Source: Rachycentron canadum (Eukaryota; Chordata; Actinopteri; Carangiformes; Rachycentridae). From it: a stretch of DNA of 64,000 nucleotides. The DNA lies in the NCBI GenBank assembly GCA_038496675.1, contig CM076662.1, positions 17,393,285-17,457,284 of the forward strand, given 5' to 3'. Below are positions 27,079 through 38,131 of the stretch, piece after piece. Under the pieces are notes generated by a model, which saw only the letters and a program-made list of their open reading frames with translations, was not told the origin of the DNA and ran no database searches. A program made the translations under genes and the position numbers. How positions within the stretch are numbered: position 1 is the first letter of the stretch; every line of letters begins with the position of its first letter.

Positions 27079-28008
27079 CAGTACTGTGCAGATTCTTAGA
27101 CCCTAACCCTAACCATTATGTAATTATTTATGTCTTTTTAATCTGTCTTTAATGTCATTAATATTATAATTAATATAATGTCATTGCCAACACCTGTATT
27201 TGTTGACTATTTTGTGTCAAAATGATGCTGTGAAGAAGGTCCATTATGCCAGGTTTGTGCAAGATGTGCTTGAGCATTACATATATATGTTGTATGAGGT
27301 TAACTCAGTGGAAGCTGCTAATATGTAGAAGACCAACTTTCAATCACATTATTCCATTCAAAATGACAATGATCGCAGAATCTGACAGACATAAAATCAT
27401 AATTTTGCATAAGCAAGGCCACTCTCAAAGGGGGATCAGCAACTGGATACTTCAAACTTGGATTCGTCACTCCATAATACTCTTTTCTACCAAGCTTCAT
27501 TCCAATCTTTGTGAGCTTTAGCATATCTTAGTCTTTTCACCCTGTTCCCTTTCCAAAAAAAGGTGATTTCTTGGCCGCTCCCCTTCCACAAACACCATTC
27601 CTGATCAAGCTTCCTCAGACTGTAGAAGGGTCAACTCGACTTAATCCTGATGAAGCTGCCAGATGCTGAGCCAGGTCCTTGCTGGACTTCTTCCGGTCTC
27701 TCAAAGAAGAAACTCTAATCAAGTTTTCTTGGCCTTCCAGTCCTTTTTTTGACCTTCACCTCTCCTGATTTTTTTTAATAACAGCTTGAATACAACATCT
27801 TGACTATCCAATTTGTTTGCTGATTTCCCTTTTAGAGTGGCCTTGTGTAAGTGAAAGGGGAGGTCTCTTTTATTATACTGCATTAATATTTTCTGTATTT
27901 CCTGGTTGTATTATTATTGCATTATAATTATATATGGTCATTATAGCATTGCTAAAACAACAAATGTAATGGTGGCCTAAGACTTACTTGGTACTTGCAC
28001 AGTACTGT
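27079..28008 (-). mobile_element. Degenerate Tc1/mariner transposon
   Basis: The ends are inverted copies: cagtactgtgca begins at 27079 and tgcacagtactg ends at 28008. The similarity continues inward (left 'gattcttagaccc', right 'ggcctaagactt') and TA lies outside each end. The span of 930 bp is shorter than an intact Tc1-like element (usually about 1.3-1.6 kb), so it is internally deleted. A broken transposase reads on the minus strand. Telomere-like 'ccctaaccctaacc' lies just inside the left terminal repeat and is probably mutation of the TIR, not telomeric origin. It is a non-autonomous fossil in intron 3. Confidence 0.85.
27350..27770 (-). pseudogene. Tc1-type transposase fragment (broken)
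   Basis: Read on the minus strand from about 27750 down, the frame fragments follow the Tc1 transposase order: GRPRK, a QHLAAS-like stretch, an LIRNG-like motif near 27600, a GKGNR-like motif near 27550, a KAHKDWNEAWW-like segment near 27490-27520, and the codons for SDESK at 27457-27471, which surround the first catalytic aspartate. They are in different frames with stop codons between, so several frameshifts and nonsense mutations separate them. The C-terminal part with the other acidic catalytic residues is missing. Recognition is by pattern memory of the family. The protein is non-functional. Confidence 0.75.
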
Positions 28009-28231
28009 ATATACAAATTCACCAATTCAAAAGTTATGTCACAGGTTGTAATGCTATGATGACTCCCTCTTTATATACATAATGAATAGTTTTTGATTTA
28101 CTGGAACTAAAAATGTTTTCTAGAAACCAAATAACACACAAGAGCAAAAAACATATAATAAATTTAATGGTGTAACCCAGTTGAGTAAATTAGTAGTTTC
28201 ATACTAGGTTGTACATATTAAAACAATTGAG

Positions 28232-28275
28232 TTCAGTCATATGTAAATCAATTAATTGATTTACATATGACTGAA
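28232..28275. repeat. Perfect 44-bp palindrome
   Basis: The left arm 28232-28253 and right arm 28254-28275 are exact reverse complements with no spacer; the centre is AATT/AATT. The left arm begins ttcagtcatatg and contains ATGTAAAT, an octamer-like motif that therefore occurs once on each strand. It is 0.2 kb from the right end of the Tc1 remnant and about 0.45 kb before exon 4. Confidence 0.95.
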
Positions 28276-28728
28276 GTAACCCAGTCCTGGGCGTTGATGT
28301 GAAATTTTTATTTCATTATTCACAACACAAACAAAATTACTGACATTGCATTGGGATGAAGGCAAAATTCAAGAGACACACACTCACAAAGCCTGCACAA
28401 ATTAAATCAGATGACCCTTTAAACATTGCTCAACATGTTAGGTGTTTCACCTCCCATAAACTCCATGCTTGTCACAGACTGTGTGCTAATCGTCTCAAGG
28501 CTCAAACTTAATTTAACACTTGCATGTCATAACACCTATCAGCTGTGACATATTGTGGAAATAATGTCAGTGGCCCGCAGCTGTGTGACCAGCTGCGGCT
28601 CAGCTAAGAGCAGACCGCATTAGCCGGAGCTGGACTTCTCTGTGCACACGGGCAGCCTCACTCAAGTGCCATTTGAAGACACGCGCCCATTTATCACTAG
28701 AGTTATGAGTCTCCTCTCTCCTCCTCAG

Positions 28729-28807
28729 ATTGTGTTTGAGGCCGTAACCTCAGGGCAGCGTGGCTTGCTGGCCATCAAAGACGTCGTGGTCCAGGGCCAC
28801 CAGTGCA
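28729..28807 (+). CDS. ptprm: ptprm exon 4: end of MAM domain
   Basis: Exon of 79 nt, acceptor 'ctctcctcctcag', donor GTAAGT, entry phase 0 and exit phase 1. It encodes residues 134-159: IVFEAVTSG, GLLAIKDVVV and the terminal GHQC. This cysteine is the fourth MAM cysteine and in the family closes the domain by pairing with an earlier one. The mammalian sequence of the same exon is very similar in length (26 residues) with an LAID core; here the D is replaced by K followed by D. It is followed after 1.7 kb by the first Ig exon. Splice sites and phase agree with both neighbours. Confidence 0.95.
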
Positions 28808-30501
28808 GTAAGTCCTTTTTCCCTTCACCATAAAAGAATATCATCAAACAGTCATTGTCCTTTCCATGACACTCTCCCAAATACCTGCATCGTTGTTCTA
28901 TTCAAGGCCTCTGAGTCAAACAAAAGGCCTTCAAAGACTATGCTACAGTCAATCCAAAGTGTAAACCTCCCTCCTCCGAACTCCCTGAAGATTTATGAGC
29001 ACACAGTTGACACGCTGGAGTGTGCTCAGGATATAATGTTGGAGTGGCTGTGTTAAATCTCTCCTATGAGAGATGGAAGAAATAGTGCCAAAAATCAAAA
29101 AAAGAAAAAAAAAAAAAGATGATGATGAAAAACAAATACTACCATACAGTATGCTGCTGTTTGTGTTTGGATTACACTATCTCTCTCTCCTCCCTTAAGG
29201 ATATTCAGTAAAGCATCTCAACTCTCAGATGTTCGGAGTTCTGCTACCCGTGCTGAATAGAAGTACAAGCACTTCAGAGTGCACTGCAGAGCAAATTAAC
29301 ATGTAATCGCGAGCATATTTTGAATTTTTCTGCTTCTACATTTGGGATAGGCTGCTGCTGTGGGAGTACAAGACGAGGGCTCTTCAGGATTCCTTGAGCG
29401 CCGAGAGCCATGTTAAGTCCATATGGCACTCCTTAAGTTTATACTAAGAGGTTTTCACACTCTACAGTCTAAAGTCTAAATCAATACCACATGGGTTTTC
29501 ACCAATTGATTTATACTTTATTCTACCAGTCATAGCTTAAGCATCAAGCCCTGATTGTTAGGCGCTAATGACCTGGTAACCATTTGAAAGCAGCTGAATT
29601 CCTACAAATGTTATGTCAATAAGATGGATTTATATAGTGATAGGTGTTGCATATAAATGTATTTGAGTAAATCAATAAGGCCGTGTGACGTGATCAATGT
29701 TTAAATGTGTAAAAGTGCGAGTGGATCAATAACCCACTCAGTGGCAATTGGGTTTCCCCAAGTGATAAGCAAAGTGATAGGAGTGACTCTTCAGTGGAGC
29801 ACAGCCAATTAATTTTCTATTTATACGACCGTGTGGAATATTTAGCACAAAGGTGTGATTATGCCACTGGGTGGTCTGTCGCTCCTTTCATCATTAAAAA
29901 AGACATTAGCAATTGGGTGGATTGACAGGACAAAGTTACAAAGGAGGTATAGTTCGAAGACGAGGTTATAAAATATTAAGTAGAAGTGAAAGTCTCGATG
30001 ATGAAAGTGATAGAATTAGCTTTTGCCAAGTCTTTAGAGATTTGGTTATGTTTCGAATCAAGGTCGCTCCACTGAATTGCCCTATTTTCCTATGCAGAAT
30101 AGCGGTGCTAATCAAAAATGTTCTACATAAGTTACTTTCTGTGGACTATCCCAGTCAGTGATAATGAGCACAGTTAGAAAGAGAATAATGCCTTTGGAAA
30201 AAAAATCTGCTCAATCAATGAAAGGATGCAGTTAGGAAGCAGAAATTGGTGCAAGTTTGGCCTCAGGTGTCTCATTTTAAAGACTGAGTTCAAATATAGC
30301 TTTTAAAGTGATGCCAGAATTTGGCAATGAAGGGTATGAGATATTGAAATGAATCGCGCTCTCTTTTACATACGGATCTTGGCACAAGAGTAACACGGTG
30401 GGCAACAGTGGAACGTGGTGACACAGTGTTCAAACTCTGCATCTCAGCATGTCATTGAACGTCTTGGCTTCTGTATGATAACTGTTTGCCCTTTTCCTTA
30501 G
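28808..30501 (+). other. ptprm: ptprm intron 4 (1.7 kb)
   Basis: GTAAGT...TTAG intron. It has an A-rich run near 29096-29117 and otherwise unremarkable AT-rich sequence. I see no repeat family or gene in it. Confidence 0.9.
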
Positions 30502-30617
30502 TGAACACACCTCATTTCCTAACCATAAAGGGAGTGGAGGTCAATGCTGGACAGACTGCCTCTTTTCACTGCACCGTCAACGGGCGCAAAAGGGACAACT
30601 TCCGCCTGTGGCTTCAG
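30502..30617 (+). CDS. ptprm: ptprm exon 5: first half of Ig-like domain
   Basis: Exon of 116 nt, acceptor 'cttttccttag', donor GTGAGA, entry phase 1 and exit phase 0. It encodes residues 160-198: NTPHFLTIKGVEVNAGQ, SFHC and FRLWLQ. The SFHC cysteine is the first of the Ig-fold pair, and the LWLQ tryptophan is the core tryptophan of the fold. The TPHFL and VEVNAGQ motifs are typical of the type IIB receptors. The length equals the mammalian exon as I remember it, so there is no indel. The Ig domain works with MAM in homophilic trans adhesion. Confidence 0.95.
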
Positions 30618-32115
30618 GTGAGAGTCGTTTTTTCATCCCTCTGCTTGAACCCCACATAAGAAACCAAATCACTGTGTTAAATCAGTTTTAGAACTGGGCC
30701 CTTTGGAAATGAAAATGTCTTACTGAACAGATGTAATCTTCTGATCTGGAGTCAGCGGTGCACCTGTTGGTCCATGAGGCCTGCAGGCCTGTGCCTTTCT
30801 TTAATGTAGTGGCTGCTCCAGTCAGCCATCGAACAGATAGTAAAGGTTTTCTTAATAGACATTTTATCCAAGTGAAATGAGGCCAGACGGTAATAACGGT
30901 CATCTAGTCTAAAACAAAAATAAAAAATAAAGTATCAGTTAATATAACCTGTCCAAACCACAGACTAACCTATAGTAATGCTCAGACTGAGAAAATGCTG
31001 CTTGTTTGAGAAATGACATTAGCAAGAGTAAGCAAGAGCACTGCGTTATATAAATAACTACAATTCTAAATCAGTGTGGCATATCAGGCATATTGAATTA
31101 ATTAGCATTACTTGTGTGTCATGCTCTACCAGTTCTTAACCTTACCATGGGCTTAACTCGCTAAAGTCAAACTTACAGCGCCACAGTGCACATTTTCTGA
31201 GATGACAAATACTTTTCTTTTTCTTTTTTTTCTTTTTTTTTTTTTTTTGATTTTCTCATATCATGGCAAGTTTACTTGACTGAAAGAGAAGGGAAAGATT
31301 TTTCTTCATTGAGGAATCAAACCTATTGCCTGTCTCACTGCCACTTCTAAGAGTTGCTCTCAAGAAACACAGGTAGTCTTTGTAATTGTTTTTATAGATG
31401 AATTCAAGCTAAAACATTCACGTGTCGCTTTAGTGTTCCTTTGTATTTCACCTGCTCGCCATGTTTTCTGGAGGCCTCTGCGTCTGGAAGGCAGGGGATT
31501 ACAGTTGTTTCAGATCACCGCAGTATGGTCTTAACCTATATAGATGTTGGCTCTGTGGATACTGTGTACTATATCCGGCACAACTGAGTTGCGCAGCAGT
31601 CTTGAATTGACCTTGTTCTGAGCAGCGAAAGGTAGTGCATCTGGCAGACATAACCCTGCCGGCTCTGCTGCTAAGCACACTGTCACACATGTGATCAGTG
31701 GGAGCATGACGGCGGGTAAAGGTCCTCTGCCAGGTACTCCATCATTTTAACAAACACGTCCTCATTAGCACAGGAGCTGGAAAACAAACATTAAGTGAAG
31801 TCCCCTGATGACAGTAATGAAGAAATATTTCTAATGAGCAAATGTCCCCCATCTGCCTGCTGTGAGGGGTGACAGCTGGGGAGAGCCTACTGTGCGCTTG
31901 TGCGTATGTGTGTGCGTGCATCCTCGTGTGATAAATGTTTCCCTACTATCAGCCACCGATGGGAATGATAGGACACAAACAAACATGCACCAGAGACAGA
32001 GCAGAAAAAGTACACTCAGCGGGAGTTTCTGAAACACACAAGGTCAGGCCACTTTGCTTATTAAACCTTTTCCATTTTGGAGGCTCACTCGTGTGTTTGT
32101 CTCGGATCCAAACAG
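30618..32115 (+). other. ptprm: ptprm intron 5 (1.5 kb)
   Basis: GTGAGA...ACAG intron. It contains a T-rich run with C interruptions (31213-31249) and a short alternating purine/pyrimidine GTGTGCG stretch near 31893-31920. No gene or repeat family is recognised. Confidence 0.9.
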
Positions 32116-32290
32116 GGCATCGCTGGACGGGAGGCCCCGATGAAAGCCACTAAACCTTGGAACAACCGCCGCTTCATAGGCACTTTCGATGTGGAGAATA
32201 CGACCAAGGGTGACTCAGGTCGCTACCGCTGCATTGTCCACTCCGACAAAGGGGTTGGAGTGTCCAATTATGGGGAGCTAACCATAAAAC
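32116..32290 (+). CDS. ptprm: ptprm exon 6: second half of Ig-like domain
   Basis: Exon of 175 nt, acceptor 'ggatccaaacag', donor GTAAGT, entry phase 0 and exit phase 1. It encodes residues 199-256: GIAGREAPMK, RRFIGTFDVENTTKGDSG, YRCIVHS and GVGVSNYGELTIK. DSGRYRC is the classic Ig motif with the second disulfide cysteine, pairing with SFHC of the previous exon. One sequon (NTT) is present. The 175-nt length matches the mammalian exon. The last codon is split: C here plus AG in the next exon gives glutamine, where the mammalian protein as I remember it has glutamate. Confidence 0.96.
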
Positions 32291-32359
32291 GTAAGTATTG
32301 GTCCTGAAGCAGAGTGAAACACAAACACAGGCCTATTTAAATGAACACAGTCCAAAACC

Positions 32360-32396
32360 GGAGGTCATGTGGATGTTTCCCACCCACATGACCTCC
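32360..32396. repeat. 13-bp inverted repeat, 11-nt spacer
   Basis: ggaggtcatgtgg at 32360-32372 is exactly complementary to ccacatgacctcc at 32384-32396. It can form a hairpin 70 nt downstream of the exon 6 donor site. Confidence 0.9.
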
Positions 32397-35300
32397 ATGT
32401 TCACAACAATGTCAAGTGGAAATAAACAGGAAATGCTGCATGTTCCTAGATGAAAATGTCCTCTCAGGCGATACTAAAAATACTAGCTTTTTATGTTGAT
32501 TTGTTATCCAGAGGACTTTAATACTTCCCCTGTAAAGACTGTCCTTGACTGAGCACAATTCCCCCAAAAAGATCACAAAGGCAAGAGGCACCAGGGTTTA
32601 CAGTAACCTCCCTGATATTTCACTCCTGCAGTCATTTGATATGAATTTATGGAGTCGTCTGAAACTAAATCCTGCAAGGCCTCACTTTCCTACAGCCCTA
32701 TAGCCCGGTAATGGCCTTCTATATTTCTTCACCTCAATTTTCTCCCTGTGCTCTCAATTGAATTTACTGCTCTGATTTTTTTTTTTCTTTTTTTTTTTCT
32801 TCTTTTTCTTTGTCTCCAAGCTTTATGTGATTGATAGGTTTAATCCTGGCTGTCCAGATCGAGGTCTGTCAATCATGTGAGAATGGCCAGGCCCAGACAC
32901 AGCAGAGTGAAGAGGGAGATAAAGTCTCTCTGCCCAAGTGTATCAGTGGGCTTCAATGGTGTACTCAAAGAAAATTTACTGACACACTGGAGGCTTTCTA
33001 AACCACACTCGTGCATAAATTCAGCAGCACAATCACTCGCACGGCCTCGCACTTACACATACTCACTAGACAGCAATATTTTTGCTGATTGCTGCTTTCA
33101 ATTTGTTACTTGATGTTTTTTTTCCTTGTGTTTTTTTTTCTTTTTTACAAATCAAGCCAGTTATGTGCTTTTGTCATAAATATTTAAAATAAAGTAATTG
33201 TCTAGATTTAGGAATTCATCGACTCTTGTAATACAACCCATTTTGAATTCTGCAGAGATTTCACACCTCTATGACTCCAACATAAGCTAACTCATCAAAG
33301 GAAGAAAAGAGGCATTTTCACGGTTATAAGTGTCACCCATAAAAAAAAAGCTGATATCTCCTCTTATCGTAGCTGTCGTAAAGCAAGAGCTTAACCCCTC
33401 TAGCATAGTGTCTGAGTCGTAAATCCTCCTTAAATGTGTATTCGCCGTGTTCCGTGACTCTTTTTTGGAGAAGTGACCATGGAGAGATTCTGTGGATTAT
33501 GAGGCTGCTACAGTCACACACCGGACTCCCCCCCTCCCCTCAAAACACACACACATACACCGCTCATTACCATACACTGCCTTTTTCTTCAACATGAGGA
33601 GAATGAATGCTTGATTATCCCAGATAATCACTTCTGCTTTCATGCCAGTATTCAGAAGACAGATTTATGTGCCTATGTGGAAGTGCACTGCATGTATTTC
33701 CAGCGTTGAGCGTTGTGCAGATTGGTCCCCTTTTTCTCGTGCCCCCCTCCCCTGGTGGTGGGCCCTTCCTGTAGTGCAGCCAGTGGTTCTGAAAGGGAGG
33801 GGTTCGGGGGTAATTACTCCCTGTCCAAGTGCTGGCTCTTTTCTCAGCCTGGTTGGAATCACCTGGAGCCCTCAGCTCCAACATAGGATTGTGGGCCATG
33901 CTATCAACTCAAGGCTGCCGAGGCGCGGGCCTTGTCAGCACTAATGAGAAACGCCACAAAAAATCGAAGGCCGGCCAGTTCAGCCCGTCATTTTTCCAGT
34001 GGCCACCTCTTCTCATATCAGGAGTAGATCAATTTTTTACTCGCAGCCGCCCAATTAGGAGTGCACACAACATAATGAGGAGCTCTTGCATCTCAGCAAG
34101 TGAGGCTCAGTAGATGTAACAGGCAAATGAAAGAAGGATTCATAAACAGTCAAGTCTAACTAATCTAACAATACAGCAGAGCGGCAGCTCTTATTACTCC
34201 CTTTGTGCTGAACAGTAATGGGTGGCAAGGTGTGTGTGTGTGCGCTTGCATTTGTATGTGATATTTATATGTGTCTTGTAGAGCAAAAGGATTAGTTGAT
34301 TGATCAATAAGTCAGTGGAAAGAAAATTAAATGACAGTTTAGAGAACTGATTAGTCATTGAAGTGGCAAAAAAGACAAATATTAAGTAGTTCCATCTTGT
34401 CTAATGAAGGATTTGCTGTTTCCCTCTGTGCTATATATATATATATATAATATTAGTGTGGTTTGGCAAAAGAACCAAAGTCACCACAAATTAAATCAAT
34501 AAAACACATATAATGATGAAAGACAATTATTGTTGCAGTTTTAGCTTGAGTATATTTTTGCGTTAGTGTGTTTTTGTGTGATTGTGTTCTGGCAGGCAGG
34601 CAGGTGCTGTGGTAGAGGAGGACGCAGCTGTCTGCCAGGCCGTTTGCCTATCTGGTCAACATCACGACAACAGCTGCTTGCTGACCCCGCGTATGGCCGC
34701 CACTGTCATCTGCCTGCCATTGCCCTGCTCCAGCCAGCACAGAGCTTGGTTCGGTGCCGCTTCCAGGGCCCCACCACTGTGAAGCCACCTCGTGAGGCTT
34801 AAACAGTGGGAATTGAGTTGTTAATATCCTAAAGTGTTCCAGCACTTGAGTGTATTTCACCCCAGTAATCCGTCTGCTGTGGCTGTTGAACAGGGGATTG
34901 CTGCACCTACAGGAATTATTTCATCACCATAACACGCTGTTGCTTTTGTGAAGCAATAACTTTCCAAAGTTAAATGAAATGCTTATTGCTATAATATGTC
35001 ATGCTTCTTGGTTGTATTATTACTGAAGTGGTCTCAGGTGATAACACCAAAAACAGGATGAATGGCAGAAGTGGCCCCCATGCATCACTGTGCATGATAA
35101 GCATTTTCTCTGGAGAGAATAAAGATTGTTTGGATGACTGAAGAGCTCTTGCTTGATTCCTTGGACCTGTGCGTCGTACAGTTGGACAGTATCTCAGGCA
35201 AACAAATAATCATAAGATGCAGTGTCATAAAATAGCAACACAAAATTCAACCAACTAAGTTTGTCACTCTGTGAACCAGTCATGATTGAGTCAGCAGCCA

Positions 35301-37226
35301 TAAACCTTATTTTGAGGGTCATTTGGTCCTGTGCATCACAAGGTGTCATCACAGAATGAGTCTAGTGACAAATGTGTCAGTAAAATCTGGTAAAAACCTA
35401 CGTAATGCTCGCCTCCTTCGAGTTCAGACTGTATTTATTTTTTATATCATTTTTATTTCATTTTTTGGTTTTTATTTGTATTTTAATTTATTCAGATTTC
35501 TCACTTTTTCTTTAACTAAGTTCTTTTTCAAAGTTCAAACTTTTAATTTATTTAATGAATTAAGACGCTTATTAAGCAATAAAAGAAATTACAAATACTC
35601 CTTTAATTGCACAGGCCATCTGCTTTTGTCAAAAGAAAAAAAATGAAAGCCGAAGAACTAACTAAGAAAACCTGGCTTATCTTTTCTCCAAATAAAATAC
35701 TTAATGCAATACAAATATAATTTAATACACAGCCATACCATGAGGGAAGATACTGCAGTGTGCTATTTTTTGTTGTTTAGATGAATTTGAGTATAGTGCC
35801 ACTTAAACCCCCTTTTAAGACATAACAACAGAGCATAAAAAAACAAGACAAACAAAACAAGCCTGTTGTTCAACCCAGATTTTGACCTCACTCACCTGTC
35901 TGGCTCCAGCACGCAGACTGGTGCACTGCGTGCAAGCACAGGTTGAGGACCTGCTGGATTAGCTGGTTCGCTTTAGGTGATGTTTGACAGCAACACTGGA
36001 AGCTTGGATTAGTGGGAGTTTAGGAAGCTGCGGCGGAGGTCACAGTGGGGTAACCATCTGCTGAGGGAGAGCCTCCAATTCTCTGTAGGACACCTCGGCC
36101 TCCTCCTAACATGCCTGGAGACTTCTCCCTCTCCATGACAACTATATGAGAAGCAGCCAGGCGACTAATGGCATTATTCTGTTACATGTGTGTGCTCATT
36201 AGAGCTGCTCGCCGTGGCCTCTGGGACATGTAACTATTGTAGTATGTGACAAGGGCAGATTCCTAAGCAATGCTTTAGCTGTGGGTTGTAGCTCTTTGTT
36301 GACAGAAGGTTTTGGTTACACCTGGAGACAGTGTCTGAAGCATGAAAGACATCTGGTGAGATAGTGGAGAAGGACTTGTTTTATAGCGCATGGGATGAAT
36401 AAAAGCATAGATCATTGTTACTGAAATACTAAAAGGAGACTTTGCATGTGTTTACAAAGTGACTCTGTCCCTTTATGTCGACATGTCTGCCAAAGCTGAC
36501 TTGAAAACATTGAACACATCAGTATAAAACTGCTCTTACAGACTTAAGAAGTATCTATTAACACATGTTCAAGTGTTAGTGCATTGTCCCCAGACCAGGT
36601 TATGCAATAATGCAATCCTAAAAATATCCAACAGTTGAAATAACATGTCTGACATTTCGAGAAGCCTCATTAAACCAGAAATGGCACAAGGTTTAGGTAA
36701 AGATTAGACAAATATCGGTGACATAACAGAAGAAAAAAGGTCAGCTTCAAGGTTGACATTGAACACATTTTTCTGTAAAAGATAAACTTGTACTGGAGAA
36801 GAACTTGAGCTTACTTTTCAGAAAAATCCAAACACAGACTGAAGGTGGAAAAGGGCTTAAGAATAGATACATTCCAATTGAAATACATTTCATATTGACG
36901 AGAAAAATGCCTTACTTTCATCAAATATCTGTACAGTACAGCCAGAAAACATGTCTCTCTTATTTGTAAACATCATCAAGCCCCCCTCTTGCTGCTGGCC
37001 CTATTGAGTGTGCAAGAATTAGGAATTTGATAACACTTTTGCAGTAAAACTTGAGATACTTTGACAATATATCGTAGCAAGAAAAAAACATTTTGAAACA
37101 GTTTTAACGATTGCAATTATTTAGCTGAAAAAAAAAAATCAGTCCACTGAATTTATTTGACAGTACTAACAGCATATATAATAATCAAAATAAAACCTCT
37201 ATCTTTCAATGCAGAACTAGGTCAAC

Positions 37227-37230
<4 letters not shown>

Positions 37231-37256
<26 letters not shown>
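37231..37256. repeat. (AT)13 microsatellite
   Basis: 26 bp of alternating AT in intron 6, about 0.6 kb before exon 7. Confidence 0.9.
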
Positions 37257-37263
<7 letters not shown>

Positions 37264-37837
37264 GCTTTTTGGATTTTGATAGAAATACAAAATCATGTAG
37301 ATCATTATGATATGAGAGATTAAACCAGCTCCTGATTTAGAAAAAGAGAGATGACAACTACAGTAACTATCAATTACCACAGGCTTTTCCATACAAGGCC
37401 TCTGATTGAAATCAATAAGTTGTTCAATGGGAGCAGCATTTGCCAAGTGACTTCGTTCACACCTCTGCTAGAAGTTGCCGTCAATTTCAAAATGCGCGTG
37501 ATTACATGCGGTTGATGAGATATTCCATTCACCAAGCTGGAACTATTGATTGTTACATGGATCTCCTTGAATACCTTGTTTACTGGAAAACATGAAGATA
37601 CTCCTCATGTGCCTCAGGAGAATTTTGATGCGGTTGATTGCCTAAAAGAACAAATTGATTTTGAGCATCTTGTTTGCTTGGTTCAACCATTTATCGCCAG
37701 TTATTTTCTTGGGAATGTTGATGCTTTTTACTTAAATTAAAAATACATAATTGTTTTCTGTATTGTAAAGACTTTCCACCATTTCACCATTATACTGTGG
37801 TTATCTAACATCAATCAAAAACTTTTTCTTTCCCCAG

Positions 37838-38131
37838 AGCCCCCTGTGCCTATTGCACCACCGCAGCTGACAGCTGTCGGCGCCACCTATCTCTGGATCC
37901 AGCTGAACGCCAACTCCATCAACGGTGATGGTCCAATCATCGACAGGGAGGTGGAGTACCGCACGGTGTCAGGCACCATGTACGACCTGCAGCCTGTAGA
38001 CAAGACCACACACAAGATCGGCCACCTGGACCCAGACACAGAGTATGAGATCAGCGTTCTGCTGACCAGACCTCTGGAAGGAGGCACTGGAGCCCCGGGA
38101 CCCCCTCTGAGGGCCAGGACCAAATGTGCTG
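37838..38131 (+). CDS. ptprm: ptprm exon 7: fibronectin type III repeat 1
   Basis: Exon of 294 nt, acceptor 'ctttccccag', donor GTGAGG, entry phase 1 and exit phase 1. A single exon codes the whole first FN3 domain (residues 257-354): PPVPIAPPQL, VGATYLWIQLNANSINGDGP, REVEYRTVSG, IGHLDPDTEYEISVLLTRP and the final TKC. The WIQLNANSINGDGP and HLDPDTEYEISVLLTRP blocks are the strongest PTPRM signatures in the window. As I remember mammalian PTPRM, this domain has VEYCT; here it is VEYRT, so that cysteine is absent. FN3-1 follows the Ig domain and contributes to the rigid adhesive rod. Confidence 0.97.

Larger units (their letters stand above)
23597..28728 (+). other. ptprm: ptprm intron 3 (5.1 kb)
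   Basis: GTGAGG...TCAG intron in the MAM region. It carries a decayed Tc1 element (27079-28008) and a perfect 44-bp palindrome (28232-28275). The remaining sequence (23600-27070) has only short A/T runs and chance frames. Confidence 0.9.
32291..37837 (+). other. ptprm: ptprm intron 6 (5.5 kb)
   Basis: GTAAGT...CCAG intron between the Ig domain and FN3-1. It contains a 13-bp inverted repeat close to the donor (32360-32396), a T/C-rich run (32778-32816), a segment that looks richer in G+C (33640-34110), a short (AT)n (34433-34449), another G+C-richer patch (34590-34800) and a (TA)13 tract (37231-37256). No gene is supported. Confidence 0.9.

Noticed and set aside
27246..27521. Plus-strand frame with a weak helix-turn-helix-like stretch (KIIILHKQGHSQRGIS)
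   Set aside because: It looks faintly like a Tc1 N-terminus, but the convincing transposase fragments run on the minus strand over the same bases, so the plus-strand frame is taken as a shadow.
34566..34802. Two overlapping Cys/Pro-rich frames in intron 6
   Set aside because: They lie in a G+C-richer patch, overlap in different frames, contain no known domain, and no donor/acceptor pair fits the ptprm reading phase.
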